Source: Medicago truncatula (lineage: Eukaryota; Streptophyta; Magnoliopsida; Fabales; Fabaceae). Taken from it: DNA of 64,000 nt. The DNA is taken from NCBI RefSeq assembly GCF_003473485.1, contig NC_053048.1, forward strand, positions 38,250,755 to 38,314,754. The letters run 5' to 3'. Numbering within the stretch: the first letter of the stretch is position 1; each line of letters begins with the position of its first letter. Made by a program: the position numbers and the translations under genes. The notes beneath the pieces are model-generated. The model had not been told where the DNA came from and made no database searches. It was given only the letters and a program-made list of their open reading frames with translations. Below, piece after piece: positions 1-12,083 of this stretch.

Positions 1-629
1 TGAAATCACAATCATACAAAAAGATATAATGAGAATAAAAAGAAGAGAGAGGTGGAGTTTTAGTTGTCTAAATTAAAATTGGAGTGTCAATTGAAATCTC
101 CACTAGAGGAGATTTGTTCCCATGATATAATTACATAATGAGAAATGATATTTCAACAATTATTTTATGATAATTTTTATGATAATTTTCTCTCTTATAT
201 TTACATTATGTTTTTATATTTTCTCTCCATTGTTTTTTTTTTTTGTGTCAAGACCTACATTTCTTTGTAAATTTTGGTTGTTCCATAAGTTGTCACATAA
301 AGTGGTTGTTCAAATAACATTCATCTTTCTAAAATTATGAAAAACGCAATTTTTAAATAATAAAAAAAATATATTTATCAAAATTTCCATGGGGTGTCAA
401 ATGAATGTATCCAATTAGTGGGTGTTCGTGAAACATTAACGATGTCACAAGGTCGCCTGAGCTCCACCGTATTGGTCATTAGCCGTCCACCATCAACCAC
501 CACCATAAAAAAGAATGAGTGTTTGATGGATAAGGTGTCAAATGGTTGTGCCTAATAAACGGATGTTCATATAACACTATTTATAATTATTGTCTTCAAA
601 AATTTTGGAAAAATACAATTTAGTTATGA

Positions 630-800
630 GTCTTGCTAACTAGTGCTCTCAGGGCATTGGTTAGGTAATTTATTAATAGAAATTTTATCTTGGAAATATA
701 AGATGTTATTTTTTATTAAGTAATAATTACACAATTTTTTCTTAAAAACTTATTTATTTTGGATGTTTAACCAATATCTTTGGGACACTAGTTAGTCTTC
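630..800. mobile_element. Small inverted-repeat element (MITE)
   Basis: The ends are inverted copies of about 33 bp. The left end reads cttgctaactagtgctctc, and the right end, read in reverse, gives gactaactagtgtcccaaag; both continue into an attggtta motif. The interior is AT-rich and non-coding. No clear target duplication was found, so the superfamily is left open. Confidence 0.5.
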
Positions 801-846
801 TCCTTTATTTATAAGTATAAAAATATGAAATTAAATACTTGATATT

Positions 847-919
847 TGTTTTGCATAGTTGGTAAAGATATTGGCTTCATATCCTACTTCACCTAAGTTC
901 AAACCTTAAATTTAACAAA
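847..919 (+). mobile_element. Short tRNA-derived SINE
   Basis: A 73-bp insert contains a tRNA-like A box (tagttggtaaagat) and B box (taagttcaaacctt). It is bracketed by a 10-bp direct repeat, acttgatatt, at 837-846 and 920-929. Length and layout match the short SINEs seen on the minus strand near 38.3 and 46.3 kb. Confidence 0.6.
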
Positions 920-1130
920 ACTTGATATTCAAATTTTAATTTTCTGCATTTTTATTTTAAAAGATTTTATTATAAAATTGATTTTAAACCTTTAAATATG
1001 TTGGACCGGTCCTACGTGCTATAACAAAAAAAACATTAATTATATTTTTGAGAAGTGACTTAGCTAAAGGGCAAAACAGTAGGACATGATGGCCCTAACA
1101 GCAATTTATCTCTATTCCAACTAATAATTT

Positions 1131-1297
1131 TTGGGTGGACACAAGAATTTGGATCCTTTATTTGGTCACACACACAAAAAAGTGAACATGTTATAATCAT
1201 TTAAAAATTAATGATTATTTATTTGTTATTTTTTCTAATTTTATCTTTTTATGTGTGTGTGACCAAATAGAAGATGTAAATCTTTATGTCCACCAAG
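1131..1297. mobile_element. Small inverted-repeat element (MITE)
   Basis: Terminal inverted repeats of about 43 bp start with gggtggacacaagaat on the left and end with atgtccaccaa on the right. Both contain atttggtcacacac. The core is AT-rich and non-coding. The target duplication is not clear. Confidence 0.55.
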
Positions 1298-1544
1298 AAT
1301 TGCTCGTATTCCAACTCCAACCTCTTGAGGCAAACAGTCCACATTTTATGGTTTCCCAACTCCAAGACCAACCATGTGAAGTAATGTCACTAACTACTTT
1401 TTCTAAAATGTTTTCATGATTGTACTTCAGAATAACAATATTGTTCTTAAATAAGTGTTTTTTTTATGCATGAATGAACGCGTTAGTTTGCAAAATTTCT
1501 ACGATTTAGTTGAAAAATTAAAATAATTCGAGACATAATTAGAA

Positions 1545-2944
1545 GATAAAAATATGTTTTTAGTCCATACAAATATAATAAATTTGGGTTTTGATCTTTG
1601 GTAAAAAAAAAAATGAAAAACGTCCTTACACTTTTCTTGCTGATTTGTCCCATTTCAGCCCATGTGGCTTATGCCGACTATGCAAACATATACATATGGC
1701 ATCTAGGTGGCAACAATTTAATTTTCACTAATTAAAAATCATTTTAAAAAATTCAGAAAATATATTTTTGAAATTAAAAAAACATTTATTTTTAATATAA
1801 TAAAAACAGGATATCCTTCAATTTCACGCTCTTCTTATTCTTCACAGATCCTCTTCTTCTTCATTGTTTCATTCAATGCTTCATCAATTTCTTCAAATCA
1901 AAATTCTGGAAAATTAAATTCATCTTCGAGCAACATCTTCATCTTCATCAATTCATCCAAATCCAAATTGAAATTCTGGTAACTGGTGTGGGTCGAAAAT
2001 CCAGATCGAAATTCATCCAAATCTTCTATTTTGATATTTGTTTCTGCTTCTCGGTGTGTTTTTCTTGTTTCCTCTTCAATACACTATTTGGTTTTCTAAT
2101 CAATTTGGATTGTGATGCTTGTTATTGAGTTCGATCTTCAAATTCATCCCCCAATTCATTTCTCAGATATGTAATTACTACCCTTTACACACCATTCATC
2201 TTTCGCACAACCACACCTAGATTCAATTCGATCAAATGGTTTATGGAAATTGGGTCTTGAAAAAAGTTACTGCACCAAGATCTGGATCTTTTCTGTATTT
2301 TTCCTCAACCATGAAGGTCACTCCGACCTTACTGCTGTTGTGGTGTTGTGTTTTGTTCGCTTTTATTTAGGTTTGTGAAGATAAGTTTATGAGCTTGGTT
2401 TCAGCTTGATTCATCTTGATCTTTTATGCTTTGATTATGAATTTAGATTTGGGAGGAAGAAGAATGATACGAAGAAGGAGGATGAATGGGAGGAAAAAGA
2501 ATGATATGAGTTTGTAAACTAATGTTTCACAACGGCAATGAGAATGATAGGAAGTGATTAATTTCTAAAAAAATTATGTTTGTTTGACTAAGATTATATA
2601 GTTTATGAAAATGATGAAGAAAGAGCGGAGGGAAGAAGATGATAGTAAGAGAAGATGAACAGGAGGAAATAATTTTATTAAATTTCAAAAATATAGTTTT
2701 TGATTTTTTAAAATGTTTTTTAATTAGGTAAAATTAAATAATTGCCACCCTAATGCCACATGTACAGGTTTGCAGAGTTAGCATATGCCACATAGGCAAA
2801 AATGAGACAAATCAGCAAGAAAGTGGGTTTGGGGACTATTTTAAAAAATAAAAAAAATTGCAATAACGATTTTCAATTTTTTTTTTACTAAGGACCAAAA
2901 CCCAAACTCGTTATATTTGCAGGGACCAAAAACATATTTTAGCT
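1545..2944. mobile_element. Non-autonomous Mutator-like element, 1.4 kb
   Basis: A 9-bp direct repeat, taattagaa, flanks the element exactly (1536-1544 and 2945-2953). Inverted ends begin ataaaaatatgtttttagtc and continue imperfectly for roughly 200 bp inward. These are the marks of a Mutator-like element. No transposase reading frame is present. The interior (about 1810-2670) is pyrimidine-rich on the left (tcttcttcttc) and purine-rich on the right (gaagaagg). It differs in composition from the arms and could be captured host sequence, but I do not recognise it. Confidence 0.75.
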
Positions 2945-2953
2945 TAATTAGAA

Positions 2954-3638
2954 TGCTACAAAACTTTATAATTTTACTCTATGTATTTTTATAGAGGTGT
3001 TCATATAAAAACCAACTCAAAATTCGATTTCTAGATTGAGATTTTCATTGTTTTATTTTTTTGAGTTTTTGCTGTTTTAAAAATTCATAATTGATCTGTC
3101 TTTTATCAGAAAATTCTAATTTTATGTTGAAAGTCATATTTTAATGTTCTAAATATCTTGCTAAAAATTATGGAAAAATTCAACATCTATATCATTTTTA
3201 TGAACTTTATGTCTATATAGAAAACCATGAGGTCAAAAATAGGAAAATCTCAAATTACATGAGCAGGCTCTGTACTTTTTTTATTACAATATTATTTTTT
3301 AAACTTCGTATATATTACAAAGTCAAATTTAATAATTAACCCTTACTTTGTATCTCTAAAAAAAATAGAAAAATTATTTGGACATAGTAGAACTTTGGTA
3401 TTTTTCCCATTGAAACTTCACTGGCCACCTCCCTCGCATCTTCATGTGTTTCCCAACCACTCTCAAATTTACTCATTCGCTCATATTCATGTTATCAATT
3501 ACGTTGTTGTTTTGTTGATGGTGCTGAATCCATATGAGAAAATAAAAAGGGAAAATAAGTTGTTGGGGATTTTTTTTTTCTTTGGGAGATTAGAGGGAGG
3601 ATATCAATTTAGCTTCACAAATGAAATCAAGAATATAG
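2954..3638. other. Intergenic, nothing recognised
   Basis: AT-rich sequence between two Mutator-like elements. An 84-codon open frame at 3395-3649 has no domain, no coding bias that I can see and runs into the next element. I do not call it a gene. Confidence 0.5.
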
Positions 3639-3648
3639 ATTTAGTGTA

Positions 3649-4910
3649 GGGCTAGAAATGAGTCGAGTCGAGTCGAACTCATCTGAGCTCTACTCAACTT
3701 GATAAGAATTGGTTCAGCTCAAAATTTGACTCGAGTTTGAACCAAACTTTTTTTTTTTAAGTTTAAACTCGGCTCGTTTAATATTCACAAAAGACCAATG
3801 CTATATATAGCGAAGAAAAACATAGTGAGCAGACCACGAATGAAATACAACCATTGGTTTATTGGTTGTTTGACTGAATGCATGGATTGATGGAAGTAAA
3901 AGGGACCTACTGCAAATGCTTGTTAGGTGTCGTCACGATATATATCATTTTCCTTCGCAAAAAGTTCGGTTCGACTAGTTAGGTTCAATTAATTTCAACC
4001 TAATAATTTTTTAGTCTCAAAATTAAAAAAAAAAAGTTTACTAGAGACTCAATTGCCCATATCAACATTTTGATCAACACTATGGCCCAATACTTAAAAA
4101 CAAACAATTTAAACAAATAAGTTGATAGAGGGACAACACATAAATTCATTGTAGTGAAACTGGGTCTCCACCACTACCTTGAAGAGTGTCATATATGCAA
4201 TATATATTTATAGGCAAAGCTTGCCCTCTATTGTTTATCCACTTCCGATGTGAGACTTATATGAAAACAAAGGAATGCTACTTTGATACTAGCAAGTTTT
4301 GATTTTTTTTTCTTCTTCTCACAAGCCAAGTATAACAAATCTCCACTTTATATATCTAGATAGCATCACGGTTGAAAAGTAAAAACAATTAGAAAACTGA
4401 ACATAAAATCTTGAACATGGTATGACAATAAGTAAAACAAGTATGAATGGAAGCAACTGTGACAATTTGATATAAGCTGCAAATTTGTGGCATATTAATC
4501 AACAATTGGGGGAAAGTAATATGATACTGGATTGCATTTTTCTTATGAATGTAAATATGTAATGAATGACCGAGAATAATGGTCTTGCCTTGTTTATCAA
4601 TTTTATATTTTTACTAGTTCTTGAAATTTACCATTGATACAGTACGAACAGTATCTTATAATCTCTTAAAATTATAAATATGTAAATGTCAAATGAAGGG
4701 AGTGCCAATTGATATATGTATATACATCGAGTTGGTTTATGAACCAAACAAATTGAGCTAAACATAGTTCAAGTTCAACTAATTTATTTAACGAACTTAA
4801 TATTGAGTTTAAGTTCGACTCATTTGGTTCATGTGTCAAGTTCAACGAATTAATTATCGAATCGAATCTCAAACTATTTTTGAGTTGATTCGGTTCATTG
4901 TCAGCTCTAA
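3649..4910. mobile_element. Non-autonomous Mutator-like element, 1.26 kb
   Basis: It is flanked by the 9-bp repeat tttagtgta at 3640-3648 and 4911-4919 (10 bp if one more matching A is counted). The ends are long imperfect inverted repeats of nearly 190 bp, rich in gag-tcg and tcaag motifs: gggctagaaatgagtcgag on the left and ttcattgtcagctctaa on the right. The interior has no transposase. A 66-codon open frame at 4672-4872 lies within the right arm and is a by-product of the repeat. Confidence 0.7.
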
Positions 4911-5045
4911 TTTAGTGTATGCGTTTCAAGAATGTTGATGTTGATGCAATGGTGTTTATGATGGAGGAAATTTATTTTTAAGTGTTTTTAATAAATTAAT
5001 TAAATTAATATTTCAGTAAATCAAGTAGAAACGATGTGGCTAATG

Positions 5046-5226
5046 GATGAGATGGAACGGGTCTCTTCTAGCTTAACCAAGGTCCTGGGTTCGAATCCAG
5101 CCTTGGGCATGCAGCAGTGTTAAAACTCTTAGGGAGAGCCTGCCGCCCATTTAGGTCCCACAATGCTCGAGGGATTAGTCTCCGCAGTTGCGCGCGGAGG
5201 ATACCCGGTTTACACCAAAAAAAAAA
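5046..5226 (+). mobile_element. tRNA-derived SINE with perfect target duplication
   Basis: A 15-bp perfect repeat, acgatgtggctaatg, lies on both sides (5031-5045 and 5227-5241). The insert has an A-box-like stretch (tagcttaaccaagg) and a near-consensus B box (gggttcgaatcca). A non-tRNA body follows and ends in a poly-A tail after tttacacc. This is the standard layout of a pol III-transcribed SINE moved by LINE machinery. The undamaged repeat suggests a recent insertion. Confidence 0.9.
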
Positions 5227-5241
5227 ACGATGTGGCTAATG

Positions 5242-6859
5242 ACATTGCCAAGTCTGGAGTGTCAAGCAGGTGCCACGTCACTTATGAGCGAACCACGTCA
5301 TTTAAAGTGGAGTGGGACCAAAAAAATTTGTTGATTTTTTAAGTGGGGGACCAAACAATTGGTTTCAATTGAAGACTTAATGCACAACAACAACGCTTGC
5401 AAAATTTTCAACGTATATGACATTTCTAACAATATACGAAGCATTGACTATGGTTTAAATTTTTCCAAATATCATTCCAAAGTTGTTGTCTGGTTTTGAA
5501 CTTGTAAATCACATGGGGAAGTTGTGCAGCTTTATTTTTTAACGTGAAAGTAAGAGAGAAGATGAGATTGTGAGAGTAAAGATAGGAGTGTGAGAGTGAA
5601 AATGGATAGAGGTTTGATTTGGAGTTCGATGGAGAAACAAGAAGGGGCCTTGTGTTGTCAGGAGTGATTTCCTCTTCTTCTTCTTTTTTTTTTTTTTATA
5701 TAAAAAATGTTATTTTTACATTGGCGAACGCATGGAGGTGAAGCATTGTTAAAATTAGTCACAACGTGTTCCAAAACTGAGAGGCCTTATATTTAAATCC
5801 AAGTCGAGGGTAGAAAAAGTACAATCTAATCACTATGTGCCTTTTGAGTGCCCAAGACGTACATGATGGTCGGATCAGGCAAGTGTATCAAATCGTTTAC
5901 CAGGTAATAAAGTGATAAGTAGAGTATCGTATCCACATGGATTGTCGTTTTGTCCAAACAATTTGTTTTACTTATTTTGAACAATAAAATAAATAAAAGA
6001 GTTGAGGGTTAGAGTGCAATTTTTATCTGTTTGCAACAGAGTCAGTTACTTGTTTTGGTTGTAGAAATGTAAGCAACGGTTAGGATTCTTCGAACCCTCT
6101 TATTCATTTGTTGGAATTAAATAACATTTATGTCGTGTTTAGAGTTATTCTAAGTAGACAATATAAGTAATGAGTTCGTTGTGACGTTCTAACCTAACCG
6201 GTTCGTCAAGTTGCACCTGTTGATCGCACAATGATCCTTACATGTGGGGCCTTACTCTCTTAGTTGATTTCGGTCTATCCCTCCAATGTTGAGTTGCACC
6301 TACTGGTCGCACGGTGATGGGTCTTACTCCCTCAAAGGTAATTGAAACATAGACTTAAGTTGGAGTTTCTAAATTTCCAAAGGTATGATGGCCAGTGTTC
6401 CTGAAAGGTTTTCCCATCTATGAATCTTAGGAGTACATAACACACTCTCCCTCTTAGTAGTTCTACAAACAGGCAGCCCTATCAACGTCTACCTTACCAA
6501 GGTTTGAGGAGAATGGAGTTGCTGAGCCGATTTAAGTCTTGAAATCACTTGTTTCCTTAATTAATAACTAGTTACAACCTATGTTCAATAAATTTTACTC
6601 AATATTAGTAATATTACCTCTTAAGTACTTACTACTAGGGTCAACTCGCTTTCGAGATCTTTCGTCTAGTTACTAACTAATTACTTCCTATATAGACAAA
6701 TATAAATATCAATATTAGGTCATGTCACTAACTAAGTCCCTAAAGCAGGGTTGCACTCCAGAGCCGACGAATCTTCCGCACACAGTAAAACTGATTAGCG
6801 AACAAAAAATAACTAAGTAAATGACATTAAATTAAATAATTATCCAATAAAATAAATAA
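5242..6859. other. Gene-free stretch, probable LTR-element remnant
   Basis: No gene is visible. A T-rich run preceded by tcttcttcttc sits near 5680. From about 5840 to 6800 the text resembles plant LTR-retrotransposon non-coding sequence: a gtatcgtatccacatggatt motif and repeated 'gttgcacctgttgatcgcac'-like phrases at about 6210 and 6295. I recall this style from legume LTR elements, but neither ends nor target duplication could be found. Confidence 0.3.
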
Positions 6860-7163
6860 GGCTAAACTCCACTTTTCGGCCCCTAAGTTTCAAAATGTTA
6901 CGATTTTGGCCCCCTATTAACAAAAATGGCAAAAGTGACCCCTATGTTTAGGGAAATATGCTCTTTTGACCCTCTAACATAAGGAAAATATGCTTTTTGA
7001 CCCCTTATCTTTACAAAAAGTTGCGATTATGGCCCCTTTTTTGGAACACGTGGCGTCTTCTCAGCAATTTTAGGATGAAAGGGGCCAAAATTGCCATTTT
7101 TTTTAATAGGGGGCCAAAATCGCAACATTTTGAAACATAGAGTGCGAAAAATGCAGTTTAGCC
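6860..7163. mobile_element. Mutator-type MITE, 304 bp
   Basis: A 9-bp direct repeat, aataaataa, flanks it at 6851-6859 and 7164-7172. The ends are inverted copies: ggctaaactcc on the left and gcagtttagcc on the right. Both then run into 'ttttcgg/ggcccc' and 'gggggccaaaatcgcaac' phrases. Non-coding. Confidence 0.8.
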
Positions 7164-7184
7164 AATAAATAAACGTTCATCTTA

Positions 7185-8359
7185 GGAGGGTGTATTGGAT
7201 TGGGATTTGGAAGGATTTTAAAAGACTTTTTGGTTATAGAAAAATCTTGAGGTATTCAATCAAGATTTTAAAAGATTAGAAATAATTCCAGTTGTATTCA
7301 ATTAGGATTTTAATGATTTTTTAAAGAGTCAAACAAAATCTGGTGGTATTCAATCAAGATTTTTTACAACTTAAAAATTGTCTCTTGGTATTAAAAAATG
7401 TATTGATTTTAATGGATTACTTGGTAGAATGGATTTTGTGAAACTTTTTGGTTAAAAATTTTAAAACTAACAATCTCATACAAAAACATGAGATTTCTTG
7501 AGACTCTTTTTACTCATATGTTCTTTCATTGTTTCTCCCACTTCACTCATCAACATGTGTTATTGTTGATATCCTCCTTTATTTTTATTTTTGTTTTTCT
7601 TTTCTTTTTTCAGAATTTCATTTTTTTTACTCAAGGTCACGTTTACATGTTCATCAGGACATTTCCTTCCTTAAAAAAAAATGTTTATCAATGCGTATTT
7701 TTAAAGATCATATTTATATCCTTACACTTTTATACATTTTCAGTACGTTTTTATACATTTTCCTATTCTTACATGTTTATATTATTATCAGTACTTTTTT
7801 TTTAAGAATAACTTTTGATCTTATTAAGTAATTATTATTATTATATTAGCAGTCAATCTTAATAATAATAAAAAACGATATATATATCTCGTTAGTTGTT
7901 AAAAAAAGTTATTTCAAATTTGAAGTTTTTAATTGCGTTAAAAATATTATCAATTTATTGTTCAAATGGAACAACATGTATAAGAAGAAGATAATTTAGA
8001 TGTGAAAAAATATTACTTAAGAAGACATGAAACTAGAACCACTTTATTATTGAAAAATTAAAAAATTGTATTGATTTTATTTTTTATCATGCAAACCTTT
8101 GATTTTTTTTATTATCTTTAGTCATCCACTCTTGTAATTTTGTATTTTTGTGGTTATTTGATAGAGTCATTTCAAATCTTACGAATTCTCATAAAATACT
8201 TTCAAATCTTAAAAAATCTTTGAGTTAAAATCCTTCGAAATCTTAAAAGTCTTTTTATAAAAATCTTGAAAGTTATATATTCCTACACAATCTTTTAAAA
8301 TCTTCAAAACTTTCTTTGGCCAAAATAGTATTTTAAAATCTCAATCCAATACATCCCCC
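7185..8359. mobile_element. PIF/Harbinger-like non-autonomous element, 1.18 kb
   Basis: A TTA target duplication lies at 7182-7184 and 8360-8362. Inverted ends are ggagggtgtattggattggg on the left and ccaatacatccccc on the right. Further inward both arms carry repeated 'gattttaaaaga' phrases. TTA duplication with such ends fits PIF/Harbinger. Two overlapping open frames at 7488-7831 are Phe-rich translations of poly-T sequence and not a transposase. Confidence 0.65.
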
Positions 8360-8362
8360 TTA

Positions 8363-10659
8363 GAACCCACCCTCACACCTAACATGGGCTTGAGTCCAAT
8401 TCTCATATTACAATTTTTAACCCAACTCTAATACCATGTAAAATATGTTTGAATCTCATCCCAAAAACTAGTTTAAAAGATGGGCACTCAAACATATTTA
8501 TATACTCAACAGTCAACGGTCCGAAATAATATCAGATTAAAAATGAACTACAAACCACTTCAAAACCAACTTCAATGATACAAATATAAAATAATCTGCC
8601 TAAAAACCAATACAAAATAATCGGTTATTTTCATAATGTATGTTGATAAGTTTTGTATTAATATAACGTCTTATGGAGAAAATCTTTCATGGACACAATC
8701 ACAAATATCAGGGCACACCCTCACATGAAATGAATTTTTTTTTTATAAGAAAAAAGTATTTAATCATATCAATTGATATGATCTAATTTCAATTTTTTTT
8801 TTATGATTTTGTGTATGCTCAAATACATTTATTTGGGCTTGTGCTCAAACAAGTATATTTCTGTCTTATGATACTCAACTACGGCTTCTATTTAGATATG
8901 TTATACTATCAACATCTGACCATATATGCTCAACAAATTCCATTCACGTTAGCTAATTATTTCTCTTGGCTTGATGGATTGGTATCTCTAAACACGAAAA
9001 TAACAAAATCTGATGTCAATTTCCTCTAAGATTTGTTCATAGTTGTGGACAATCTATTTCTAACTAATCACACTGAGTAAAATCTTTAGTAGTATACGCA
9101 AGCTAGTAGTTGGGGAAAAATTCTTTGGGTATACGTACTACTCCTATAGAAATGCAACCACGTTAAAGAGCCAACACTGGTCCCTTCACTTTCTCATTCT
9201 CACACTGTCACAAACACTCCCCCCTCCTCGGTTCATGTGGGAATATAGTTCTTTTCACTATTTATTGATATTCACATTTTTTTTTTACCTTGGTTACTGT
9301 TTTAGTCATTTTCAATCAGGAATATAGGTGATGTCCACCCTCGGTTCATGTGGGCACATAGTTCTTTTGACTCTATATTAAGAAAATTGTATTGTATATA
9401 TATTCATCTTCTCACAATATTTGATACAGTTGACCTTATTACGCATGTCAATGCATAATTTTGAACTTAAATATCTTGAATAAATATTAGAAAAATTATG
9501 AAAATTTGATATTTTGAAAATAGTCATCGAGACGAATCTAACGACATCTTATATGATATTATTTATCTTTGTATATTAATAGAAAAATACGGTCAAAGTA
9601 AGTTAGGTCAAAATTGTACATTTTCAAATGAATTATCTATTACGAGACGGAGGGAGTATATATTTTAGAGCATTTATAAGTTAGCATCGCTTTATATTTT
9701 TTTTTTAGAAGTTAAATTAGCTCACCTATATTAATGTCGGAGAGAGTCGAAACTGAGACATTGAGGAGAAACACACTCCCAGATCCCAAACCAAAATCAC
9801 CATGTCAACCAAAGTGTTTTTTTTATTCTCCTTATTAAACTAATCTTATAGATTAGGATCCACTAGGTTGAATTAAATATGAAAAACTAATTTGGAAAAT
9901 ATGAAGAAAAAAGAAGAGAGTTTTGGAATTAAAAATAGAGAAAGCTTCATAGAAATTAGAAAACATTGATCAGATGCTCTTCCCCAATCTTACACATAGT
10001 AACATGAATCATTATTCTACAATCAATCAAAAAATTGATAAGAAAACAAGGAAGTGACTGGTTTAACTGAAAAGATGGAGCAAATGGCCCCTCCCATCAT
10101 GCATGCATTATCAAACTTTTTTCTTGATGCAAACCAAACAAGTAAATTTGGCATGTAATAATAATAACCAGAAAGAAAGGAAAAAGTTTTGCATGATTAA
10201 TTTCCTTTTGCAAGCATTGTTCCATTCAGTTCTAATCCAACTACACTAGTGAATTTTGCTGTTTTCATGCAATAGAAAAGGTAATTACATAATCAACCCT
10301 AGTGGGGCTCACATGCCCTTGAAAGCGCGTGAGTTCAAGGCACCGTCCATTTATTTCTATCGAGTGTTGAATTGAATAGCAGACAAACGTGGACACAACG
10401 TTACACAAAAACCCGAACCTCCTTTTCCGTTTCTTGTCTCCATAGTATAAAAGTAAAAGGGTAAAATAGTCATTTTAATTTATGAATGTATAACGAATAA
10501 TCATGATAGTCATTTATTAAAATTCCATAACATTTTTTTATTATACACCGCTCGTTTGACATCGTCACTAACGTTAAAAAGTTCGGTTAATATTGTCATA
10601 TATGTAACTCAATGTGTTTATTTAGTGTCATATCAATTCCTATAAATATTTACTAACTA
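8363..10659. other. Gene-free intergenic stretch
   Basis: No credible gene. Seen here: a short direct repeat (cctcggttcatgtggg) at about 9226 and 9340; a Stowaway-like remnant at 9430-9652; and at about 9690-9830 a minus-strand SINE-like phrase (gagtcgaaactgagac followed by gaggagaaacacactcc). The rest is AT-rich with no pattern that I can name. Confidence 0.45.
9430..9652. mobile_element. Stowaway-like MITE remnant
   Basis: The right end reads gagacggagggagta and the interior (aatagaaaaatacggtcaaag) is an inverted relative of the element at 10660-10911. The expected ctccctcc left end is missing, so this is a truncated copy. Confidence 0.45.
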
Positions 10660-10911
10660 CTCTCTTTGTCCCTCAATACATGACTTATTTGACAATATAC
10701 ATTATTGACTTAATATAATTTGACCATATTTTTCTACTAATTCACAAAGATATATCATGTAAGATGTTGTTGGATTGGTCTCGATGAATATTTTTAAAAT
10801 ATTAAATTTTCATAACTTTTTTAGTAGATAATTGAAGATATCAAAGATAAAACATATGTATTAGTATGTGTGTCGGAGTCAACTAGGTTATCTAATATGG
10901 GACCGAGGGAG
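10660..10911. mobile_element. Stowaway-type MITE, 252 bp
   Basis: It begins ctctctttgtccctcaatac and ends gggaccgagggag, with TA on both sides. The terminal ctccctccgtccc-like motif and TA duplication are the usual marks of Stowaway (Tc1/mariner-type) elements. Non-coding. Confidence 0.7.
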
Positions 10912-11929
10912 TAACATATAAATCCCTATAAGAAAATGGTTACAATCAACATTAAAAAATTATTTTAACGTCAAAGACTATATTGACTAACAAAGTGTAA
11001 AACTAAAAACCATTATTTTAGAACTTGATACATTGAAATATTATTGTAACTACTCGTTACAAATTCTTAACTATTTGCTCAAAAATAAAATGATATTAAA
11101 GTAATTTAATACATCTAAAAGTTTTTGGTGAAATTTGGTTCTCGATCGATAAAAAGTAATTTTGAATAAAATATGTTAAATATAAAATTATTTATATTTA
11201 AATATATAAAAGTGAGTTGAATAAAAAATGAGGTTAAAAATCAATTATTTGTTCAAAAGTTCCAAATTATAATTTTTTTTTAGGGAAGTTCCAGATTATA
11301 ATTCAAAGTTGATTATAATCAATTCTCTATTTTCGTAAAAAATAAAATCAATTTTATACTCTTAAAATTAATTTCACCTCCTCCGTAAGTTCAACAAAAA
11401 CACACTAAGATTGCAGTTAAATCACAATTAAATGTACTCATTCCGATCATATTTATAAGTAAAAATCAAATTTTTAGATTTATTAAATAACTAATGTATC
11501 TGAACTATATAATAATAAATGATATACTTCAATTAATATAGTAGTACAAGTTTAGATCAATGTGTGTATAATTACATACTTCAAATAATATAAAACTTAT
11601 CATAAAAGTTTGTGCAATCAATGTATTGAAAATTGAAAACTTTAACATTTTAAAAAAATATTTACTTAATTTAGAATGTTTAAAGAGTGCAACGGAAGCA
11701 CTCGTTAACAAGATCCTTACTTATTTTACATCTTTTTCCACGATCAACAATAAATATTATACTGAGAGCGTAAACTAATTATCTCTTTTGAATGACAAAT
11801 TTATAAAAACAATGTTACTTCTCTGGGTTTTTTTATATGACACTCTAAAAAAAAAATATGTTTTGTTACTTTACAAACTAATGAAATATTAATGTTTTTT
11901 TTCTTCAACCATACATACCTTTTATTAAG
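10912..11929. other. Intergenic AT-rich stretch
   Basis: No gene seen. Around 11265-11345 there are overlapping phrases (ttccaaattataatt, ttccagattataattc) that look like old inverted-repeat debris. A 60-codon minus-strand frame at 11529-11711 has no support. Confidence 0.4.
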
Positions 11930-12070
11930 GGGAGCCAAGGCATGACAGTAAAATTGATACCACATGATTGAAATGTTCGGTCACAAGTTCAAGTTCTAAA
12001 GATAGACTTTTGTGTAAACAATATGGTAAGACTACATTTAATACATTAGAAATGGCGGGGCCCTATGGCA
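11930..12070 (+). mobile_element. Au-like SINE remnant
   Basis: The order of phrases follows the Au SINE as I know it: a tRNA-like head (ccaaggcatgacagtaaaat), a B-box region (ggtcacaagttcaagttc), a 'ggtaagactac' body and a 'ggcggggccct' stretch near the end. It is diverged and lacks a clean tail. Confidence 0.5.
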
Positions 12071-12083
12071 TTTTTATACATAC

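Larger units (their letters stand above)
1..1535. other. Gene-free AT-rich stretch
   Basis: I see no credible coding sequence here. The stretch holds two small inverted-repeat elements and one short SINE, listed separately. The remainder is AT-rich sequence with many stops in all frames. Confidence 0.6.

Noticed and set aside
5085-5110. A possible second tRNA gene
   Set aside because: The B box is good but no cloverleaf forms and a SINE body with poly-A tail and target duplication follows.
7488-7831. Two overlapping 100-codon frames
   Set aside because: Phe/Ile-rich translation of poly-T sequence inside the PIF-like element; no domain.
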